DNA of 64,000 nucleotides from Clostridiales bacterium (GTDB lineage: Bacteria; Bacillota; Clostridia; Saccharofermentanales; Saccharofermentanaceae): positions 1-64,000 of the forward strand of contig JAGAXM010000015.1 in NCBI GenBank assembly GCA_017940895.1. Direction: 5' to 3'. Shown piece after piece: positions 62,524 to 64,000 of this stretch. A model generated the notes under the pieces. The model saw only the letters and a program-made list of their open reading frames with translations. It was not told where the DNA came from and did not search any database. Numbering within the stretch: the first letter of the stretch is position 1; every line of letters starts with the position of its first letter. A program made the position numbers and the translations under genes.

Positions 62524-62660
62524 AAGCGGTTTTACCTGTTCTATATGACACAGTTACCAAAAAAAACAGCACTGATTTGGCATTAATTCAATTGAAGAGC
62601 CCTTGTTTTGGGCTTATTGCACATCAAGAAACTATTACGTTTGTGCATGTATTACAAGCA

Positions 62661-62689
62661 TTGACAAATGAATATTTATACATTAAACT
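62661..62689 (+). promoter_or_regulatory. Promoter of the argC operon
   Basis: TTGACA (62661-62666), a 17-base spacer and TAAACT (62684-62689) form a strong -35 and acceptable -10. The argC start follows about 85 bases downstream. Confidence 0.65.
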
Positions 62690-62702
62690 GCATAATACTT
62701 CG
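62669..62702 (+). promoter_or_regulatory. ARG-box-like operator sites for ArgR
   Basis: TGAATATTTATACA (62669-62682) agrees at 12 of 14 positions with the ARG box TGAATAATTATTCA and lies between the promoter hexamers. A weaker copy, TGCATAATACTTCG (62689-62702), begins 20 bases later, close to the pair spacing seen in known operators. Repression by ArgR with arginine is expected. Confidence 0.55.
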
Positions 62703-62773
62703 CGTAGACGGAGCGCACAAAGCGGTATATTATTCTCAATGTTATTAATATAAATAACGGAGTTTATGTATAA

Positions 62774-63850
62774 ATGAATAAGATCAAAGTCAGTATAGTC
62801 GGAAGCACAGGTTATGTAGGAGCAGAACTCGTACACGGATTCACGGGACACCCGCAGGTTGAGTTCAAGTATTTAACTTCAGAGACATTTAAGGGAAAGA
62901 AGTTCTCTGATATCTATCCCGTATTCAGGGGAGTATGCGATGAGACTTTGGTAAGCACCGAAGAAGTATCATATGAGACCATCGGCAAGGAGAGCGATCT
63001 TGTCATCACGGCTCTCCCCCACGGTGTATCTTCCAAGGTAGTCCCCCAGCTTATCGAAGCAGGCTGCAGAGTCATCGATCACAGCGGAGACTTCCGATAT
63101 AAAGATATCAATACTTATGAGAAATCATATAAGCTCGATCATCCCCATCCGGAACTCCTTGAGACTGCGGTCTACGGACTCCCCGAGCTTTACAGGGAAA
63201 AGATCAAAGATGCGAAGCTGGTAGCCAACCCCGGCTGTTACCCCACATGCTCCATTCTCGCACTCACGCCTTTCCTTAAGGCAGGACTCATCGAGAAGAC
63301 AGGCATCATCATCGATGCTACATCCGGAGTAACCGGCGCGGGACGTAAGGAGAAGCTCGAGTACTCTTTCTGTGAACTCGATGAGAGCTTCAAGCCTTAC
63401 GGAGTAACAGGTCACAGACACAGCACTGAGATCAACGAGCAGCTCTCGTTCATGTCGGGCGACAGTACGGGCAAGGAAGTCAATGCAGCCTTTACACCAC
63501 ACCTCGCTCCTTTCAAAAGAGGAATGCTCGCTAGCATCTACTGCAGACCGTCTTCCCTTTTCGGGCAGGTCAGCACGGACAGCGTAAGAGAAGTACTCGA
63601 GAAGCATTACGAGTCGGAGAAGTTCGTAAGAGTATTGTCCAAGGGTGTTATGCCAGACGTCAAGAACGTTAACGGCAGCAACTACATCGACATCACGGGC
63701 GTATACGACGAAGATACCGGATTCATCAAGCTTTTCTCCGCGCAGGACAACCTCGGCAAGGGCGCTGCGCTTCAGGCAATACAGGCATTTAATGTTATGT
63801 TCGGTCTCCCGGAAGATACGGGTCTCGGAACACTTACAAGAGGAGTTTAA
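62774..63850 (+). CDS. argC: N-acetyl-gamma-glutamyl-phosphate reductase
   Basis: The 358-residue protein begins [18 protein letters not shown] (NADP-binding) and has [20 protein letters not shown] with the catalytic Cys, then [17 protein letters not shown] and [12 protein letters not shown]. It reduces N-acetylglutamyl phosphate in arginine synthesis. It is the first gene of the rightward arg operon, one base before argB; argJ, often between them in Firmicutes, is not there. The start ATG 62774 has GGAG rather far upstream (11 bases). Confidence 0.96.
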   Translation: MNKIKVSIVGSTGYVGAELVHGFTGHPQVEFKYLTSETFKGKKFSDIYPVFRGVCDETLVSTEEVSYETIGKESDLVITALPHGVSSKVVPQLIEAGCRVIDHSGDFRYKDINTYEKSYKLDHPHPELLETAVYGLPELYREKIKDAKLVANPGCYPTCSILALTPFLKAGLIEKTGIIIDATSGVTGAGRKEKLEYSFCELDESFKPYGVTGHRHSTEINEQLSFMSGDSTGKEVNAAFTPHLAPFKRGMLASIYCRPSSLFGQVSTDSVREVLEKHYESEKFVRVLSKGVMPDVKNVNGSNYIDITGVYDEDTGFIKLFSAQDNLGKGAALQAIQAFNVMFGLPEDTGLGTLTRGV

Positions 63851-63851
63851 T

Positions 63852-64000
63852 ATGGCAGGTCAGAAAGAAATGCCCGTAGTATCGGGCGAGATGCAGGAAA
63901 AGATCGACAAGGCGACGATCCTCATTGAGGCTCTCCCTTACATAAGGAAGCTCAGGGGCCAGACCATCGTCATCAAGTACGGCGGCAACGCCATGGTCAA
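63852..64000 (+). CDS. argB: Acetylglutamate kinase (partial, C-terminus beyond window)
   Basis: The first 49 residues show [37 protein letters not shown] and [12 protein letters not shown], the N-terminal phosphate-binding motif of acetylglutamate kinases. It phosphorylates N-acetylglutamate, the step before ArgC. It starts one base after the argC stop, with AGGAG inside the argC end. The gene is cut by the window edge. Confidence 0.94.
   Translation, partial: MAGQKEMPVVSGEMQEKIDKATILIEALPYIRKLRGQTIVIKYGGNAMV

Larger units (their letters stand above)
62472..62773. other. Divergent intergenic region between the sugar ABC ATPase and argC
   Basis: This 302-base stretch carries no gene. It is AT-rich and holds the argC promoter with ARG-box-like sites on the right, and the ATPase promoter on the left. 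The latter is an extended -10 reading TGCTATTAT on the minus strand, with TATTAT at 62515-62520 and no clear -35. Nothing else of note was recognised in the middle. Confidence 0.7.

Noticed and set aside
62524..62540. Possible CcpA (cre) site upstream of the sugar ABC ATPase
   Set aside because: TAAAACCGCTTTGC on the minus strand misses two core positions of the cre consensus, so chance is a sufficient explanation.

Overview
The window is a chromosomal segment of a low-to-mid GC Gram-positive bacterium of the class Clostridia. Support comes from the gene order of the S10-spc-alpha ribosomal block, the zinc-type S14, the energy-coupling-factor transporter module beside rplQ, strong AGGAGG-type ribosome binding sites, and Lachnospiraceae/Oscillospiraceae-style surface polysaccharide genes. 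A gut or rumen anaerobe is likely, but the genus cannot be fixed from this window alone. No tRNA, rRNA, CRISPR array, transposase, integrase or phage gene was seen. Nearly everything is on the minus strand; only the gene at 9365-11554 and argC/argB at the right edge are on the plus strand.

Region 1 (about 1-31.6 kb, minus strand) is a Wzx/Wzy-type surface or exopolysaccharide locus. In transcription order it holds: an initiating sugar-phosphate transferase; a Wzy-like membrane protein; a Wzz-like chain-length protein carrying what looks like a decayed tyrosine-kinase domain; a GT4; a second Wzy-like protein; a WbsX-family protein; a rhamnosyltransferase-like GT2; an unassigned GT-B-like protein; an FdtA/FdtB pair for a dTDP-3-amino-3,6-dideoxyhexose; a GT2; a GT11 fucosyltransferase; an SDR epimerase; a cupin; GDP-fucose synthase; another GT4; a Wzx flippase; and a GT-C-like membrane protein. 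A plus-strand DUF2142-like membrane protein interrupts the run. A second minus-strand unit follows: rmlA-rmlB-rmlD-rmlC (dTDP-L-rhamnose), a GT2-GtrA fusion, two envelope proteins with lectin-like or DUF4214 regions, an ornithine-cyclodeaminase-family enzyme, a CDP-glycerol glycerophosphotransferase, and a YidC/Oxa1 homologue cut by the window edge. The predicted glycan contains rhamnose, probably fucose and an amino-dideoxyhexose, and may carry glycerol-phosphate.

Region 2 (31.6-39.5 kb, minus) holds housekeeping genes: cyclophilin and nicotinate phosphoribosyltransferase directly upstream of the polysaccharide genes, a stomatin/NfeD pair, truA, a ROK glucokinase, EcfT and a single-chain double ECF ATPase. 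Region 3 (39.5-55.5 kb, minus) is the S10-spc-alpha block from rpsJ to rplQ, including secY, adk, map, infA and rpmJ. rpmD is missing from its usual place, L17 and L22 are longer than usual, and several intergenic leaders are structured. Region 4 (55.6-62.5 kb, minus) contains a PucR/CdaR-like regulator, ftsE with a long acidic tail, ftsX, an EnvC-like M23 peptidase and hslO in one overlapping run, preceded by a CUT1 sugar ABC ATPase. Region 5 (62.5-64 kb, plus) is the start of an arginine operon, argC-argB, with a candidate ARG box in its promoter.
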